This document shows positions 54,077-62,705 of a stretch of 64,000 bases of DNA, piece by piece. Numbering within the stretch: the stretch's first letter is position 1; the number at the start of each line of letters is the position of its first letter. A model generated the notes under the pieces. That model saw only the letters and a program-made list of their open reading frames with translations, did not search any database and had not been told where the DNA came from. The DNA comes from Burkholderiales bacterium (GTDB lineage Bacteria > Pseudomonadota > Gammaproteobacteria > Burkholderiales > Burkholderiaceae_C): positions 1-64,000 of the forward strand of contig JAGWUS010000008.1 of the NCBI GenBank assembly GCA_028868305.1, in the 5' to 3' direction. Position numbers and translations under genes: made by a program.

Positions 54077-54598
54077 TTAAAAACCAGCAGAGAGGGCCTG
54101 CTTCAACCCCAGCGGGTCAGTCGCCTTGCCGTCGCCAATGATCTGGCCCATTTTGAAAATACCGCTCACGCGCAGCACTGGCTGGCCATCGGCCGTCACC
54201 ACGCCCTGGCCAAACAGCATATTGCGCGTGGTTTTCAGAATATCGGCCTCGCCCTGCACCCAGGCGCCCAGCGCCGACGCACCCATGTAGTCCATCTGCA
54301 GGCTGATGGTCGGCAGGAAACGGCGCTCCATGTCGTGCTGGTACATGGCGGCGCAGGGAATCAGCATGTCTGCAAAGGTGGCCATCATGCCGCCGTGTGC
54401 GATCTTCAGCGGGTTGGTGTGGTGGTCCTGCACACGAAACCCCAGCAACAGGCGTTGGCCGGTCCATTTGCCATACAGCGGGCCGTTGTGGGCGATGAAC
54501 GCGCCGCCCACCTGCACCGGGCGAAAGCCTTCGGGTACCGCAATGCCGCTGGCCGGCGAGATGTCGTCAAAGTCTGTTGGAGGGGGTGAAGTAGTCAT
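54077..54598 (-). CDS. PaaI-family acyl-CoA thioesterase (hotdog fold)
   Basis: 173 residues. The hotdog core shows HTNPLKIAHGGMMATFADMLI, with the conserved HGG and catalytic-type acidic residue at the start of the long helix, then LPTISLQMDYMGASALGAWV and VLRVSGIFK. Acts on acyl- or aroyl-CoA esters; substrate not determinable. It starts 3 bases after ccdB, an unusually tight link between a toxin gene and a metabolic gene. Confidence 0.85.
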   Translation of the reverse strand: MTTSPPPTDFDDISPASGIAVPEGFRPVQVGGAFIAHNGPLYGKWTGQRLLLGFRVQDHHTNPLKIAHGGMMATFADMLIPCAAMYQHDMERRFLPTISLQMDYMGASALGAWVQGEADILKTTRNMLFGQGVVTADGQPVLRVSGIFKMGQIIGDGKATDPLGLKQALSAGF

Positions 54599-54601
54599 GC
54601 T

Positions 54602-54931
54602 CTAGCCCCACGACCGGGTGAGTAATTCATCAAGTGCGTCTGCAACGGCTTGCCCATGATCAGCCAGGGATGCGGTCTGCTCCCCCAGTTGATCCAGTGC
54701 CACTGACACCATGTCCAGCGGATGCAGCACCACGGTGATGCCATTGACTTCGAACTGAGGGTTCATCCGTGAACCAGGCGCAGAAGCCGACGCCGGCAAG
54801 GCACTACGACGCACCAAGGGCACCACCACCCGCCTGCGATATCGGTCAAAAAGCGCCGACTGCACCACCACCACAAAAGGGATGGATTCACGCAACGGAC
54901 CCTTGTTCAAGTACACATCAAACTGCGCCAT
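54602..54931 (-). CDS. ccdB: CcdB-family toxin (gyrase inhibitor)
   Basis: 109 residues. N-terminus MAQFDVYLNKGPLRESIPFVVVVQSALF matches CcdB, then RRVVVPLVRRSALP and LNPQFEV-like sequence (MNPQFEVNGITVVLHPLDMVSV). The C-terminus ends SWG. F-plasmid CcdB ends with the gyrase-poisoning Trp-Gly(-Ile), so the key Trp-Gly pair is kept while the last Ile is absent. One-base TAATG overlap with ccdA gives tight coupling. Confidence 0.88.
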   Translation of the reverse strand: MAQFDVYLNKGPLRESIPFVVVVQSALFDRYRRRVVVPLVRRSALPASASAPGSRMNPQFEVNGITVVLHPLDMVSVALDQLGEQTASLADHGQAVADALDELLTRSWG

Positions 54932-55188
54932 TACAAAGTGCTGTGCTCGTCTGCAAATGAACCCACCGAAGCGTGCACCGCATTCCAGTCAGCCGCACAC
55001 GCGTCCGCCAGTCGTCTGCGGGCTTGCAAACCTTGTTGCTGGTCTTCCACATAGGAAACCAGCAACTGCTCGATCGTGGCCGACAGGTTATTGGTAAAGG
55101 TCTTGGCCTGCGCAACCAAACCCTCATTCAAAGTGAGATTGACCGGGCGCTTACGCGGACCAGCGGGCGGTATGACTGCAATAGACAT
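54931..55188 (-). CDS. ccdA: CcdA-family antitoxin
   Basis: 85 residues. Ribbon-helix-helix DNA-binding N-domain (KRPVNLTLNEGLVAQAKTFTNNLSATIEQLL), then an extended C-terminal toxin-binding tail (RRRLADACAADWNAVHASVGSFADEHSTL) that includes the typical W-N near the end. ATG 55188 follows AGAGG; the track start ten codons upstream falls in the operator palindrome. Expected to neutralise CcdB and repress its own promoter. Confidence 0.88.
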   Translation of the reverse strand: MSIAVIPPAGPRKRPVNLTLNEGLVAQAKTFTNNLSATIEQLLVSYVEDQQQGLQARRRLADACAADWNAVHASVGSFADEHSTL

Positions 55189-55210
55189 GTAAAACCTCTC
55201 AAAAATACCA

Positions 55211-55229
55211 ATGCGCATATTATGCGCAT
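55211..55229. promoter_or_regulatory. Palindromic ccdAB operator
   Basis: ATGCGCAT-ATT-ATGCGCAT, perfect 8-bp arms (each itself palindromic), 23 bases upstream of the ccdA ATG. A fitting site for the ribbon-helix-helix dimer of CcdA. Confidence 0.6.
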
Positions 55230-55332
55230 AAATTTCACATCTTCAACCCCGAAAGGGCTGTATTCCTGCCACCGCTATCATCCCCCGCATGGGAGACACC
55301 ACACACAACAACCATTCAGCGGCGCAGGATTG

Positions 55333-55695
55333 GTGTTTGCATTTGACGATGCATTCGTATTGGGCGTGCTTTCGTCGTCGGCGCACATTGCCTATTCGCT
55401 CAGCGCCGGAAGTTGGCTAGCTGTCTGGTACGCCACGGCGAGCGTCATTACGTTCTTCGTTTACGCCATCGACAAATCCGCAGCGAAACAACGCGCCTGG
55501 CGCACCCCAGAGCGCACGCTGCATCTGCTAGCACTGGCTGGCGGCTGGCCCGGTGCTCTGCTCGCACAGCAGTTCCTGCGGCACAAGACGTCCAAAGCCA
55601 GGTTTAAAGTTACTTTCTGGGCCACGGTGGTCCTGAACCTAGCGGGCTTTGTCTGGTTCTTCACGCCCACAGGCCGCGTGACCCTCAACCTGTAA
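55333..55695 (+). CDS. DUF1294 membrane protein
   Basis: About 120 residues. Membrane segment 1 is AGSWLAVWYATASVITFFVYAIDK. The DUF1294 signature KQRAWRTPERTLHLLALAGGWPGALLAQQFLRHKTSKARFKVTFW follows, then a second membrane segment (VVLNLAGFVWFF). Function unknown. Many relatives carry an N-terminal cold-shock domain, which is absent. The start is uncertain: GTG 55333 or TTG 55330 fit, while the track frame opens far upstream inside ccdA. An ATG at 55222 in the ccd operator would add 37 unlikely residues. Confidence 0.7.
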   Translation: MFAFDDAFVLGVLSSSAHIAYSLSAGSWLAVWYATASVITFFVYAIDKSAAKQRAWRTPERTLHLLALAGGWPGALLAQQFLRHKTSKARFKVTFWATVVLNLAGFVWFFTPTGRVTLNL

Positions 55696-55711
55696 AAAGT
55701 CAGCCAAGATT

Positions 55712-55770
55712 TGCTACTAAATCCATAGCTGGCTGTGCATATCCCACGCGGGCCGGAGGCCTATTTCATT
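55712..55770 (+). repeat. Dispersed ~59-nt repeat, copy D
   Basis: TGCTACTAAATCCATAGC, then TGGCTGTGCA, then GCGGGCCGGAGGCC and TATTTCATTG. It is the clearest copy and was used as reference. Its end overlaps the last codons of the nucleotidyltransferase pseudogene. Confidence 0.65.
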
Positions 55771-56224
55771 GAATTCTTCAGCTTGGTCAGCACGCTTTTG
55801 TCGATCAGGTCTTTTTCGCGATAGTCGGTCTTGGTCTTGAGCAGACCGTCAATGTCCAGCGTGGCAATGGGCACGCCTTCCACATCAATGTGGCGTACAT
55901 GGGGGTGCAGCGACTCGAACGTCTGGCCATTGGCCGCAAAAAGCAGGTCCACCAGCAGGTCGTCCGCAACACGAATGTTGTCGGGTGCGGCAGGGTCTAC
56001 TTCAAACCAGGCAGGGTCAAGCTCTGCGCTGCTCGGCAAGAAATTCAAAGCGCGGATGACTTTGCGGCCATTGTCGATAGACGACGGCAGGAGGATGTCG
56101 ATGTCTTCGGTGCTGCGCACAAAGCCATTAAGCCGTACCGCCCGTGCCCGCCGACCAGAACGTACTGAACGCCCTCTTCCGCAAACCGGCGAAGCAGGTG
56201 CAAAAGCTGGTCAGGTTGCGCCAC
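55761..56224 (-). pseudogene. AbiEii/DUF6036-type nucleotidyltransferase, frameshifted
   Basis: Two frames together give one protein. The first starts at GTG 56224 and reads QLLHLLRRFAEEGVQYVLVGGH. The second reads AVRLNGFVRSTEDIDILLPSS and continues for ~115 residues. They join at 56142-56143, where two extra bases (or one missing) break the frame between GGH and AVRLNG, in the nucleotide-binding loop. Restored, it has the GG...DxD layout of minimal nucleotidyltransferases (VLVGGHAVRLNG, TEDIDIL) and a conserved KTKTDYREKDLID tail. Without the fix only a GTG-started 119-residue fragment (55761-56120) remains, lacking the Gly-rich loop. Sequencing error is possible. Confidence 0.7.
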
Positions 56225-56438
56225 TGGTGTTCCCGGGGGTATTCAGCCTTCGCGCCACTTCCACCATGCGCGCATCGTCCAGCGTGTTGCGCTGCAGATG
56301 GGTCAGCCTGCTGACGCCACGCGGCGGCGTCACCGCACTGGGCAGCATGGCGTCCAGTACACGGCCACGCGCCCAAGCTTCCTGTGGATTGACGGGCGCA
56401 TTGTCTGCGCCCGTCCGTGATGTACCAACTATTCGCAT
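56211..56438 (-). CDS. Small hypothetical protein, upstream partner of the nucleotidyltransferase
   Basis: 75 residues (MRIVGTSRTGADNAP, then RGRVLDAMLPSA, RGVSRLTHLQRNTLDDARMVEVARRLN). Basic and helical, no recognised domain. Its stop overlaps the nucleotidyltransferase GTG by 14 bases in another frame, an overlap typical of coupled two-gene modules. The track begins this frame inside clpB; ATG 56438 (37 bases after the clpB stop) is the first start outside it. No clear ribosome site. The pairing suggests an antitoxin or accessory role (inference). Confidence 0.45.
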   Translation of the reverse strand: MRIVGTSRTGADNAPVNPQEAWARGRVLDAMLPSAVTPPRGVSRLTHLQRNTLDDARMVEVARRLNTPGNTSGAT

Positions 56439-56475
56439 GGCCCGAGTATCGCAAATCTGCCCGTAGCCGAAAACC

Positions 56476-59076
56476 TCACGCAAAGCTGAACTGCCCCGGT
56501 GCCTGGATCGTGTCCACACCCACGTGGATGGTGTCCTTGGGCGCGAACTTGCCTTCCAGCAGGAGCTTGGACAGCGGGTTCTCGATGCGCTGCTGGATGG
56601 CGCGCTTGAGCGGCCGGGCACCAAACACCGGGTCGAAGCCCACCTTGGCCAGTTCGGCAACGGCAGCGTCGCTCACCTCCAGCGCCAGGTCCATCTTGGC
56701 CAGGCGTGCGGTCAGCGTCGCCAGCTGAATCTTGGCAATGTTGGCGATGTGCGTTGCGTCCAGCGAATGGAACACCACGGTCTCGTCGATGCGGTTCAGG
56801 AACTCGGGGCGGAAGTGGTTCTTCAGCTCACCGGTTACCGCGTCCTTCACATCGTCGTAATCCTGTCCCACCATGCTCTGGATCATCTGCGAGCCGATGT
56901 TGCTGGTCATCACGATCACAGTGTTCTTGAAGTCCACGGTGCGTCCCTGGCCGTCGGTCAGGCGGCCATCGTCCAGCACCTGCAACAGCACGTTAAACAC
57001 ATCGGGATGGGCCTTCTCCACCTCGTCGAGCAACAGCACGCTGTAGGGCTTGCGGCGCACGGCCTCGGTCAGGTAACCGCCCTCTTCGTAGCCCACATAC
57101 CCGGGGGGCGCACCGATCAGGCGGGCCACGGAATGCTTCTCCATGAACTCGCTCATGTCCACGCGGATCAGGTGCTCTTCGCTGTCGAACAGAAAGCCCG
57201 CCAGCGCCTTGCACAGCTCGGTCTTGCCCACACCCGTGGGGCCGAGGAACAGGAACGAACCAGTCGGGCGGTTCGGATCGCTCAAGCCCGAGCGCGAACG
57301 GCGGATGGCATTGGCAACGGCCGCAATGGCCTCGTTTTGGCCGACCACGCGGTCGTGCAGTTTGGTTTCCATCTGCAGCAGCTTGTCGCGCTCGCCCTGC
57401 ATCATCTTGGACACCGGAATACCCGTGGCGCGGCTCACCACCTCCGCAATTTCATCGGCTCCGACCATGGTACGCAGCAACTGGGCACGGCCACCGTCTT
57501 TGGCATTTTTGGCTTTGCCGGCCTCCTGGGCCTGCGCATCTTTGAGACGCTTTTCCAACTCAGGCAGCTTGCCGTATTGCAGCTCGCCCGCCTTGTTGAA
57601 GTCGCCCTTGTCGGTCAGCTCCTTGATCTGGAAGCGCAGCTTTTCCACCTCCTGCATGATGGTCTTGGATCCCTGAGCCTGGGCCTTCTCGGCCTTCCAG
57701 ATTTCGTCCAGATCGGCAATCTCTTTTTGCAGCCCGGCAATCTCTTCGTTGATCAACTCCAGGCGCTTCTGCGAGGCTTCGTCTTTTTCGCGCTTCACGG
57801 CTTCGCGCTCGATCTGCAGCTGGATCAGGCGGCGGTCTTTCTTGTCCATGACCTCGGGTTTGGAGTCCAGCTCAATCTTGATCTTGGAAGCGGCTTCATC
57901 GATCAGGTCAATGGCCTTGTCCGGCAAAAAGCGGTCGGTGATGTAGCGGTTGGACAGTTCAGCCGCGGCCACAATGGCCGGGTCGGTGATCTGCACGCCG
58001 TGGTGTGTCTCGTAGCGCTCTTTGAGGCCGCGCAGGATGGCAATGGTGGCTTCCACCGTAGGCTCGCCCACCAGGATTTTCTGGAAGCGGCGCTCCAGCG
58101 CGGCGTCCTTCTCGATGTATTTGCGGTACTCGTCCAGCGTGGTGGCACCCACGCAGTGAAGCTCGCCACGGGCCAGCGCGGGTTTCAGCATATTGCCCGC
58201 GTCCATGGCACCTTCGGCCTTGCCGGCGCCCACCATGGTGTGCAACTCGTCAATAAACACGATGGTCTGGCCTTCGTCCTTGGCCAAGTCTTTGAGCACA
58301 TTTTTCAGGCGCTCTTCAAACTCGCCGCGGAACTTGGCACCGGCCAGCAACGCGGCCATGTCCAGGCTGAGCACGCGCTTGCCCTTGAGCGAATCGGGCA
58401 CCGCGCCGTCCACGATGCGCTGGGCCAGGCCTTCCACAATGGCGGTTTTGCCCACGCCTGGTTCACCGATGAGCACGGGGTTGTTCTTGGAGCGGCGTTG
58501 CAGCACCTGGATGGCACGGCGGATCTCATCGTCGCGGCCAATCACCGGGTCCAGCTTGCCCAGGCGGGCGCGCTCGGTCAGGTCGATGCAGTACTTTTTC
58601 AGCGACTCGCGCTGGTCTTCAGCGTCGGCGCTGTCCACATTCTGGCCACCGCGCACGGCGTCAATGGCAGCCTCCAGGCTCTTGCGGGTCAAGCCGTTGG
58701 AACGCACCACATTGCCGATGTCGGCCTTGCTGTCAGCCAGCGCCAGCAGGAACAGTTCACTCGCCACAAACTGGTCACCGCGTTTGATGGATTCCTTCTC
58801 GGCCGCCTGCAGGAGTGTGACCATGTCACGCCCGACTTGCACCTGTTCATGGCCCTGTACCTGCGGCAACTTCTTCACAGCAGCTTCAACAGCCTGTGTC
58901 AGGCCGGGTACATTGACGCCGGCGCGCTGCAACAGCGCCTTGGGGCCATCGTCCTGGCGCAGCATGGCCAGCAGCACATGGGCTGGCTCGATGTACTGGT
59001 TGTCGTTGCCCAGGGCGAGCGTCTGGGCCTCGCCCAGCGCTTCCTGGAATTTCGTGGTGAGCTTTTCGATACGCAT
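56476..59076 (-). CDS. clpB: ATP-dependent disaggregase ClpB
   Basis: 866 residues. Cytosolic hexameric AAA+ chaperone that threads aggregates with DnaK. N-domain ([18 protein letters not shown]). NBD1 with [19 protein letters not shown] and [13 protein letters not shown]. The long coiled-coil M-domain (~410-530, [23 protein letters not shown]) distinguishes ClpB from ClpA/C. NBD2 with [21 protein letters not shown], pore loop [20 protein letters not shown] and [39 protein letters not shown] 59076 follows AGGGA; the track start is 25 codons too early. A sigma-32-like promoter lies upstream. Confidence 0.98.
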   Translation of the reverse strand: MRIEKLTTKFQEALGEAQTLALGNDNQYIEPAHVLLAMLRQDDGPKALLQRAGVNVPGLTQAVEAAVKKLPQVQGHEQVQVGRDMVTLLQAAEKESIKRGDQFVASELFLLALADSKADIGNVVRSNGLTRKSLEAAIDAVRGGQNVDSADAEDQRESLKKYCIDLTERARLGKLDPVIGRDDEIRRAIQVLQRRSKNNPVLIGEPGVGKTAIVEGLAQRIVDGAVPDSLKGKRVLSLDMAALLAGAKFRGEFEERLKNVLKDLAKDEGQTIVFIDELHTMVGAGKAEGAMDAGNMLKPALARGELHCVGATTLDEYRKYIEKDAALERRFQKILVGEPTVEATIAILRGLKERYETHHGVQITDPAIVAAAELSNRYITDRFLPDKAIDLIDEAASKIKIELDSKPEVMDKKDRRLIQLQIEREAVKREKDEASQKRLELINEEIAGLQKEIADLDEIWKAEKAQAQGSKTIMQEVEKLRFQIKELTDKGDFNKAGELQYGKLPELEKRLKDAQAQEAGKAKNAKDGGRAQLLRTMVGADEIAEVVSRATGIPVSKMMQGERDKLLQMETKLHDRVVGQNEAIAAVANAIRRSRSGLSDPNRPTGSFLFLGPTGVGKTELCKALAGFLFDSEEHLIRVDMSEFMEKHSVARLIGAPPGYVGYEEGGYLTEAVRRKPYSVLLLDEVEKAHPDVFNVLLQVLDDGRLTDGQGRTVDFKNTVIVMTSNIGSQMIQSMVGQDYDDVKDAVTGELKNHFRPEFLNRIDETVVFHSLDATHIANIAKIQLATLTARLAKMDLALEVSDAAVAELAKVGFDPVFGARPLKRAIQQRIENPLSKLLLEGKFAPKDTIHVGVDTIQAPGQFSFA

Positions 59077-59112
59077 GGCGTCCCTTTGAGAGATGGTCTT
59101 ACTGCCTGTTAG

Positions 59113-59139
59113 CGTGAGGGTGGTAACCGGGTTTTCAAG
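59113..59139 (-). promoter_or_regulatory. Probable sigma-32 heat-shock promoter of clpB
   Basis: Minus strand CTTGAAA (59139-59133), a 12-base spacer and CCCTCACG (59120-59113). The -35 matches the heat-shock consensus perfectly and the -10 (CCCCATnT) partly. About 37 bases before the ATG. Confidence 0.6.
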
Positions 59140-59372
59140 CCCCAGGCCCACAAATCACCCGATGAACACGACATACTTATGACGCAGATCAATCTCTGGA
59201 AACGCATACCCGATATTTGGATGAATGAATTGGGGAGGGACAATAAACCCGCTTTTTCTAACGACCACACGATAGACAGTGCTATCAAAAGTGCAGTGTA
59301 ATTATTTAGGCTTAGACAAGCACCACATTGGCACAGTCAACCACCCCACTTTATCGAGACCAAGGCTTCTTT

Positions 59373-61907
59373 ATGAATTTTGGAAACATGAATATTGGAA
59401 CCCGGCTGTCGGTGCTCATCGCCGTTTTGTCGTCCCTTTTGGTGGGCATCGGCGCATTTGGCATTTACGGCATCAGCCAATCCAATGAGAGCGCGCGCGG
59501 GATTTACGAAGTCAACCTGCGTAAAACAGCGATGGTCGGTGAAATTCAAACGCTGTTGGTACGCAACCGATTGGCGATCGCCGTGGCGCTGATCACGCCA
59601 GTACCTGATGTGATTCAGTCCAGCACCGCAATGGTGGAGGCCAATATTGCCAGAATTACCAAGACATGGGAGGAGTTTTCGAGTCTCTCTCAAGCAGACA
59701 AAGAGGCTTCCATTGCGAAGCAATTTGCCGCTGATCGGAAGCTGTTTGTACAACAAGGCCTGCTTCCCACCATTGCTGCATTACGCGCCAACGACATCAA
59801 GGAAGCAAATCGCCTGGTTGTTGAAAAAATTCGCCCGCTGTACACACCCGTCGGCACAGGAATTGACGCCCTGATCAAATACCAGACCGATGAAGCGCAA
59901 CGCGAGTACCAGCAAGCAGTTACCAGTTACCACACCTTTCGCATGTGGTCGATTGCAGCAGTGTTGCTGGGTGTAGCCGGATCGATACTTTTTGGCCTCT
60001 ATTTGGTGCGGGGCATTACCCGTCCTTTGGCGAACGCTGTGAAAACGGCCGATGACATCGCTGAAGGCAGGCTTGATGGCAAACTGGTCGCGCAAAGCAC
60101 CGATGAAACCGGGCAGCTGATTTCTGCCATGGGCAAAATGCAATCCGTATTGCAGCAATATCAGGCGGCACAAACTGAGATGGCACACCAGCAAGAGCTG
60201 GGTGTCATGGACCACACCATGAATGCCCGGGCACTGCCCGGAACTTACGGTGCCATGGCCGACAGCGTCAACAAACTGGTTCAAACCAATATTGCACTGA
60301 CCATGAAAACAGTGGACCTTGCTGCTGGCTATGCAGAGGGCCGGCTGGACGTGCAAATGGACCGTTTGCCTGGCCAAAAGGCCCGCATCAGCGAAGCCAT
60401 GGACAAGGTGCAAAAGTCCCTGAAAGACGCAGCAGAGGCGGCAACGTTCAACATGCGCATTCGCATGTCGCTGGACAGCTTGCCGGTATGTGTCACGGTG
60501 TCCAACGCGCAAGCGGTGTTGGTGCATGCCACCCCACCGGCCAAAGAACTTCTCAAACTGTTCGGAGGCCCTGGTTTTGATACCGATGCTTTTTATGGCA
60601 ACAAATTGAGTTCTTTGTTCAAGAACCCGCAAGACGCTGACCGTTTTGACCAGGCCGTGCGCTCGGGCGAAACAGTCGACCTGGAAATGTCGGGTCGCAA
60701 GATTCGCCTGTTGGCACGACCCGTTATGGATGCAGCAGGAACGCCAATTGGGCGCATCACCCAATGGATTGACCGCACCGATGAAATTGCCTCGGAAATG
60801 CAACTCGATGCCCTGGTGAATGCAGCATCACAAGGAGACTTCCGCAGCCGACTGACCCTGGACGGCAAGGTGGGATTTTTTGCTGCAATGACCACTGGCA
60901 TGAACCAGCTTATGGATACCAGCGAGCAGGGGCTGACTGACATCGCTGACTTGTTGACTGCATTCGCACAAGGGGACCTGACGCACCGCATTACCCGCGA
61001 TTACCAGGGCTTGTTCGGCAAGGTCAAGGAAAGTGGTAACAGCACAGCTGAGAACCTGACGCGTGTGATGAGCGAAGTGCGGGCCGCATCGGATGCGCTC
61101 ACAGGCGCGGCAAGTCAGGTATCAGCTACTGCCCAATCTCTAAGCCAGGCAGCAAGCGAGCAGGCTGCAAGTGTTGAAGAAACCAGCAGCCAGATTGATG
61201 TTATGTCGGCTTCCATCACACAAAACTCGGATAACGCCCGAGTCACAGACGTTATGGCCACCAAAGCGAGCAGAGAAGCCGCTGATGGCGGCAGTGCCGT
61301 TGAGCAAACCGTTTCAGCGATGAAGCAAATTGCATCCAAGATTGGTATCGTGGATGACATTGCTTACCAAACCAACTTACTGGCGTTGAATGCCGCAATT
61401 GAAGCGGCGCGGGCAGGCGAGCATGGCAAGGGCTTTGCAGTGGTCGCCGCAGAAGTGCGCAAACTTGCGGAGCGCAGCCAGCAGGCGGCCAAAGAAATTG
61501 GTGAACTCGCAAGCGCCAGCGTCTCCACCGCAGAGCGTGCAGGAAATCTCCTGGCAGAGATCGTTCCGAGCATCCAGAAAACGAGCGAGTTGGTGCAGGA
61601 GATCGCCGCGGCCAGCGCGGAGCAAAACGAATCGGTGGTGCAAATCGGCGGTGCCATGGCTCAACTCTCCAAAGCTACCCAGCAAAACGCCAGCGCGAGC
61701 GAAGAACTTGCCGCTACCAGCGAGGAACTGTCTGGTCAGGCCGAACAACTTCAGCAGAGCGTGGCGTTCTTCAATACCGGGGAGGACGCGCCCAAAGTTC
61801 GCAGTCGCCACGATGCAGTTGCTGCAGATCGCCGCGCACTTCACGCACCGCGGCTTTCGGCGGGTCCAGCACGGCAGCTGTCAGGTAGCAACTTCAAGCC
61901 CTATTAA
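59373..61907 (+). CDS. Methyl-accepting chemotaxis protein with 4HB sensor and internal PAS-like domain
   Basis: 844 residues. Membrane segment 1 ([23 protein letters not shown]), a four-helix-bundle periplasmic sensor (~35-185), membrane segment 2 ([21 protein letters not shown]), and HAMP ([23 protein letters not shown]). HAMP-like repeats flank a PAS-like unit (MRMSLDSLP-type, about residues 365-480), then a last HAMP ([14 protein letters not shown]) and the MCP signalling domain. The hairpin tip is [44 protein letters not shown]. No C-terminal CheR pentapeptide (ends SNFKPY). ATG 59373 follows AAGG. The upstream gap shows no certain promoter. Ligand unknown. Confidence 0.92.
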   Translation: MNFGNMNIGTRLSVLIAVLSSLLVGIGAFGIYGISQSNESARGIYEVNLRKTAMVGEIQTLLVRNRLAIAVALITPVPDVIQSSTAMVEANIARITKTWEEFSSLSQADKEASIAKQFAADRKLFVQQGLLPTIAALRANDIKEANRLVVEKIRPLYTPVGTGIDALIKYQTDEAQREYQQAVTSYHTFRMWSIAAVLLGVAGSILFGLYLVRGITRPLANAVKTADDIAEGRLDGKLVAQSTDETGQLISAMGKMQSVLQQYQAAQTEMAHQQELGVMDHTMNARALPGTYGAMADSVNKLVQTNIALTMKTVDLAAGYAEGRLDVQMDRLPGQKARISEAMDKVQKSLKDAAEAATFNMRIRMSLDSLPVCVTVSNAQAVLVHATPPAKELLKLFGGPGFDTDAFYGNKLSSLFKNPQDADRFDQAVRSGETVDLEMSGRKIRLLARPVMDAAGTPIGRITQWIDRTDEIASEMQLDALVNAASQGDFRSRLTLDGKVGFFAAMTTGMNQLMDTSEQGLTDIADLLTAFAQGDLTHRITRDYQGLFGKVKESGNSTAENLTRVMSEVRAASDALTGAASQVSATAQSLSQAASEQAASVEETSSQIDVMSASITQNSDNARVTDVMATKASREAADGGSAVEQTVSAMKQIASKIGIVDDIAYQTNLLALNAAIEAARAGEHGKGFAVVAAEVRKLAERSQQAAKEIGELASASVSTAERAGNLLAEIVPSIQKTSELVQEIAAASAEQNESVVQIGGAMAQLSKATQQNASASEELAATSEELSGQAEQLQQSVAFFNTGEDAPKVRSRHDAVAADRRALHAPRLSAGPARQLSGSNFKPY

Positions 61908-61918
61908 GGGCCTGCGAA

Positions 61919-62419
61919 TCAGGCGTTGGTCGCCTGTATTCCCCAGCGCGCCAACGCTGCATCGTCCACCACCCTTGCATCGACCCAGTGCGCGCCCTGG
62001 GGTGTTTGCTCTTTTTTCCAGAACGGGGCCTGGGTTTTGAGATAGTCCATCAAAAACTCGCAAGCCTGGAAACTCTCGTGCCGGTGGGCGGATGTCACCA
62101 CCACCAGCACGATCGGGTCCAGTGGCTGAAGCAGGCCCACACGGTGAATGACCCGCGCACCAAAAATGTCGAAGCGGCTGTGGGCCGTGTCAATCATGGC
62201 CTCGATGGATTTCTCGGTCATGCCAGGGTAGTGCTCCAATTCCAATGACACCACCGACCCAGGCGCCTTGGCATCTGGCCAGTTGCGGTCACGCACCGTG
62301 CCGACAAAAATACAGACAGCGCCCACGCGAGGGTCTTGCGCCTGCAGCACCGCCATTTCTTGGGCCACGTCAAACGCCTCAGCTTGAATAACTACGCGGG
62401 GAAAACTGGTTGCAGTCAT
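61919..62419 (-). CDS. moaE: Molybdopterin synthase catalytic subunit MoaE
   Basis: 166 residues. Transfers sulfur from MoaD thiocarboxylate to precursor Z. GAVCIFVGTVRDRN, LELEHYPGMTEKSIEAMI, FDIFGARVIHRVGLLQPLDPIVLVVVTSAHRHESFQACEFLMDYLK and the catalytic Lys in APFWKKEQ are all present. Follows moaD by 12 bases; tail to tail with the MCP gene (11 bases). Confidence 0.95.
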   Translation of the reverse strand: MTATSFPRVVIQAEAFDVAQEMAVLQAQDPRVGAVCIFVGTVRDRNWPDAKAPGSVVSLELEHYPGMTEKSIEAMIDTAHSRFDIFGARVIHRVGLLQPLDPIVLVVVTSAHRHESFQACEFLMDYLKTQAPFWKKEQTPQGAHWVDARVVDDAALARWGIQATNA

Positions 62420-62431
62420 GGTTGCACGCGC

Positions 62432-62683
62432 CTAGCCTCCGGTCACAGGTGGAAAAAAGGCCACCTCGCAGCCCTCAACCAACGCAACGGACTCGTCGCT
62501 CATCACTTGGTTGAGCGCCAGGCGCACCGCACGGCCACGCGCCAGTGCATCGCCGCCCGGGCCGCCCCGGGCAATCAAAACGTCACGCAACGCCGCCAGG
62601 GTGACGGCAGAGGTGTCCAGCGTCTCACTGCCCTGTCCCATAGCCTCACGGATGGAGGCGAAATATTTCACGATGATTTTCAT
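62432..62683 (-). CDS. moaD: Molybdopterin synthase sulfur carrier subunit MoaD
   Basis: 83 residues, ubiquitin-like. MKIIVKYFASIREAMGQG, then VRLALNQVMSDESVALVEGCEVAFFPPVTGG with the terminal Gly-Gly that is thiocarboxylated. ATG 62683 replaces a track start 36 codons upstream inside moeA. 22 bases after moeA. Confidence 0.95.
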   Translation of the reverse strand: MKIIVKYFASIREAMGQGSETLDTSAVTLAALRDVLIARGGPGGDALARGRAVRLALNQVMSDESVALVEGCEVAFFPPVTGG

Positions 62684-62705
62684 GCTGTGCCCTGTACGCA
62701 ATGGT

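Noticed and set aside
55289-55420. Alternative frame starting ATGGGAGAC before DUF1294
   Set aside because: It stops early and lacks the hydrophobic segment; the DUF1294 frame runs through this region on its own.
56524-59112. 862-residue open frame antisense to clpB
   Set aside because: ClpB on the other strand is a full-length, motif-complete match; the antisense frame is His/Gln-rich shadow coding without any domain.
59246-59277. Possible sigma-28 promoter for the MCP gene
   Set aside because: TAAA and a CCGATAA-like box are present only loosely and the spacing is too long.
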